DNA of 7,344 nucleotides from the NCBI GenBank assembly GCA_015494505.1, contig WGBB01000080.1, forward strand, positions 1-7,344, read 5' to 3'. The notes beneath the pieces were generated by a model. The model was not told the origin of the DNA, searched no databases, and saw only the letters and a program-made list of their open reading frames with translations. Source of the DNA: Nitratiruptor sp. Lineage in GTDB: Bacteria; Campylobacterota; Campylobacteria; Campylobacterales; Nitratiruptoraceae. Below, piece by piece: positions 6,074-7,344 of this stretch. A program made the translations under genes and the position numbers. Every line of letters starts with the position of its first letter. Within the stretch, counting starts at the first letter, position 1.

Positions 6074-6787
6074 ATGCGTACACAGTTTCAACGTATCAAG
6101 CGTATGACTCTCTTCATGCGCCTTAACCACTGGGTGGTCTTTTTCAGCATGATAGCCGCGGTCATTACCGGGCTCTATATAGGACATCCCTATTACCAGA
6201 CGCTCATTAGCGAACCGGCTGCGCACAAATTCGTGATGGCTTGGAACAGGGCCATCCATTTCTATGCGGCCATCATTTTCGATGTGAGTTCCGTCGTTAT
6301 CGCCTATCTCTACTTTTTCAGTAGATTCGACAAGCCTATCAAAAAACTGATTCCTACGAAAAAAAATCTCGTGGAGTTTTGGGAGGTTTTCGTCAACCTC
6401 ATTACTCTCAATCGCGTCAAGCGCTTCGACAGCTCCCATGAAGACAGCTTCCATGTGGTATACTTTACGATATTTCACCTGCTTTTAGTGTGGATGCTAC
6501 TTACGGGTCTGCAGCTCTATGTGCATGGGTTAGAGTCTGGTATGAGCAGTATCGGCAAATGGTGGCCTGCGCTCTTGCACGCCGTGACGGACTGGACGAT
6601 ACCGGTTTGCGGTGGGACGAAGATGGATGTACGCTACGTACACCATATGACGATGTACTTTATTCTTGTGTGGATTATGTTTCACATCTACTACATCGTA
6701 TGGCGCACCATCTTTTGGCGTGAAGGTGACATCGCCATCGTCTTTGGTGGCTACAAATTTAAACGTACCAAAGGAAACAATGCGTGA
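6074..6787 (+). CDS. hydC: Hydrogenase cytochrome b subunit (di-haem, quinone-reactive)
   Basis: This 237-residue integral membrane protein anchors HydAB and passes electrons through two b haems to the quinone pool, probably menaquinone in this phylum. Four hydrophobic segments are visible, at about residues 21-40, 60-83, 128-150 and 192-212. Candidate haem-ligand histidines are H19 (LNHW) and H62 (IHFY) on the N-terminal half and H190 or H191 with H204 on the last helix; this matches the spacing of the ligands known for Wolinella succinogenes HydC. The loop at about 84-127 is long and charged. The ATG at 6074 is chosen because AAGGGGG (6062-6068), overlapping the hydB stop codon, lies 5 bases upstream; an in-frame ATG at 5990 would lie within hydB. 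The gene ends in a 4-base overlap (GTGA) with hydD. Together with HydA and HydB it forms the membrane-bound uptake complex. Confidence 0.95.
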   Translation: MRTQFQRIKRMTLFMRLNHWVVFFSMIAAVITGLYIGHPYYQTLISEPAAHKFVMAWNRAIHFYAAIIFDVSSVVIAYLYFFSRFDKPIKKLIPTKKNLVEFWEVFVNLITLNRVKRFDSSHEDSFHVVYFTIFHLLLVWMLLTGLQLYVHGLESGMSSIGKWWPALLHAVTDWTIPVCGGTKMDVRYVHHMTMYFILVWIMFHIYYIVWRTIFWREGDIAIVFGGYKFKRTKGNNA

Positions 6788-7329
6788 AAACGGCAATCAT
6801 CGGCATAGGCAACATCCTCTTTAAAGACGAGGGACTGGGGGTCTATGCCGCCAAATATCTTGAGGCCAATTACCGTTTCGACAAGAATGTAGAGATCATC
6901 GACGGTGGGACGCTCGGCTTCAAGCTCATGCGCTACTACCAAGAGTACGACAAGGTACTCATCTTCGATACCGTCTCCATAGAGGACGCTCCAGGTAGCA
7001 TCTACAATATACCCAGCGACGTCCTTTTGGGACTGGGTGCGTATAGAAAAACGGCACACGAGGTGGAAGTGGTGGAGATGTTAGAGATTTGCTCACTATT
7101 AGAAAAAATCGCCAAAACCAACATCATTGGCATGGTACCGGAAGATATAGAGAGCGTAGAGATCGGACTCTCAAAGAGCGTCATGAACAACTTCCCAAGC
7201 CTTATAGACGCTGCACTCCAGGATCTTTGCAGCGACGGAATCACATATAGAGAAACTCCGACTCTCAGCCTCGAAGAGATCGTCACACAATACCGTAACC
7301 CTTCTATGGCCGATGCAGCTACGATTTAA
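6784..7329 (+). CDS. hydD: Hydrogenase maturation endopeptidase (HyaD/HybD-type, peptidase family M52)
   Basis: This 181-residue protease belongs to the family that checks nickel insertion and then cuts the large subunit after the last His of its L2 motif. The start TAIIGIGNILFKDEGLGV fits the family signature. The three Ni-contact positions known from E. coli HybD (E16, D62, H93) are matched by E16, D62 and H92. The cytoplasmic substrate should be HydB, which carries a 20-residue tail; the other large subunit here has none. The GTG start at 6784 overlaps the hydC stop by 4 bases and has AAGGA at 6771-6775, 8 bases upstream. The C-terminal region, after about residue 150, is longer than the core family fold and has no recognised motif. 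The gene ends 15 bases before the window edge, so further hydrogenase genes may follow. Confidence 0.94.
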   Translation: MKTAIIGIGNILFKDEGLGVYAAKYLEANYRFDKNVEIIDGGTLGFKLMRYYQEYDKVLIFDTVSIEDAPGSIYNIPSDVLLGLGAYRKTAHEVEVVEMLEICSLLEKIAKTNIIGMVPEDIESVEIGLSKSVMNNFPSLIDAALQDLCSDGITYRETPTLSLEEIVTQYRNPSMADAATI

Positions 7330-7344
7330 ATATTCTTCCTATAC

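Noticed and set aside
6742..6773. 7-base inverted repeat CTTTGGT/ACCAAAG with an 18-base loop, partly covering the hydD ribosome-binding site.
   Set aside because: Repeats of this size and spacing are expected several times by chance in the window, and both arms are mostly constrained by hydC coding.
1..7344. CRISPR arrays, tRNA or rRNA genes, insertion sequences and attachment sites.
   Set aside because: No repeat-spacer pattern, structured RNA gene, transposase or terminal repeat was seen; genes fill nearly the whole window.

Overview
The window looks like part of the chromosome of a hydrogen-oxidising member of Campylobacterota (the former Epsilonproteobacteria). It is probably from a chemolithoautotrophic vent-type lineage related to Nautilia, Nitratiruptor, Sulfurimonas or Sulfurovum. 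The evidence is the gene order of the periplasmic hydrogenase (small subunit, large subunit, cytochrome b, maturation protease = hydABCD), the typical campylobacterial N-terminus of HydA, and the tightly packed genes. The genus cannot be named from the sequence.

Layout, all on the + strand. (1) 1-273: the end of an unrecognised membrane protein, cut by the window edge. (2) 274-364: a 91-base gap with a good extended -10 promoter (321-330). (3) 365-3003: a three-gene unit with a TetR-type regulator and the small and large subunits of a cytoplasmic group 2-like [NiFe] hydrogenase. Both gene junctions in this unit are 11-base overlaps. (4) 3004-3112: a 109-base gap with a probable promoter, a near-perfect dyad, a direct repeat, and the left arm of a 14-base perfect inverted repeat whose right arm lies inside hydA. 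(5) 3113-7329: hydA (Tat-exported small subunit), hydB (large subunit), hydC (di-haem cytochrome b) and hydD (maturation endopeptidase), joined by 4-base overlaps or a 10-base gap. Bases 7330-7344 hold nothing recognisable.

How the genes work together: HydABC should oxidise H2 in the periplasm and pass electrons through iron-sulphur clusters and two b haems to the quinone pool. HydD trims the C-terminal tail of HydB after nickel insertion. The TetR-linked hydrogenase has no export signal, no membrane anchor and no cleavable tail on its large subunit. It should therefore work in the cytoplasm without HydD, either as an H2 sensor or as a soluble uptake enzyme supplying electrons to biosynthesis. 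The sequence does not decide between these.

The most notable observations are: the inverted repeat that brackets the hydA ribosome-binding site and start codon; Asp to Ala at a normally conserved active-site canopy position of HydB; an Asn in place of the second proximal-cluster Cys in both small subunits; and the placement of a TetR regulator, translationally coupled, in front of a tail-less cytoplasmic hydrogenase. I did not find a wholly unknown system; the novelty is in variants and regulation of a known one.
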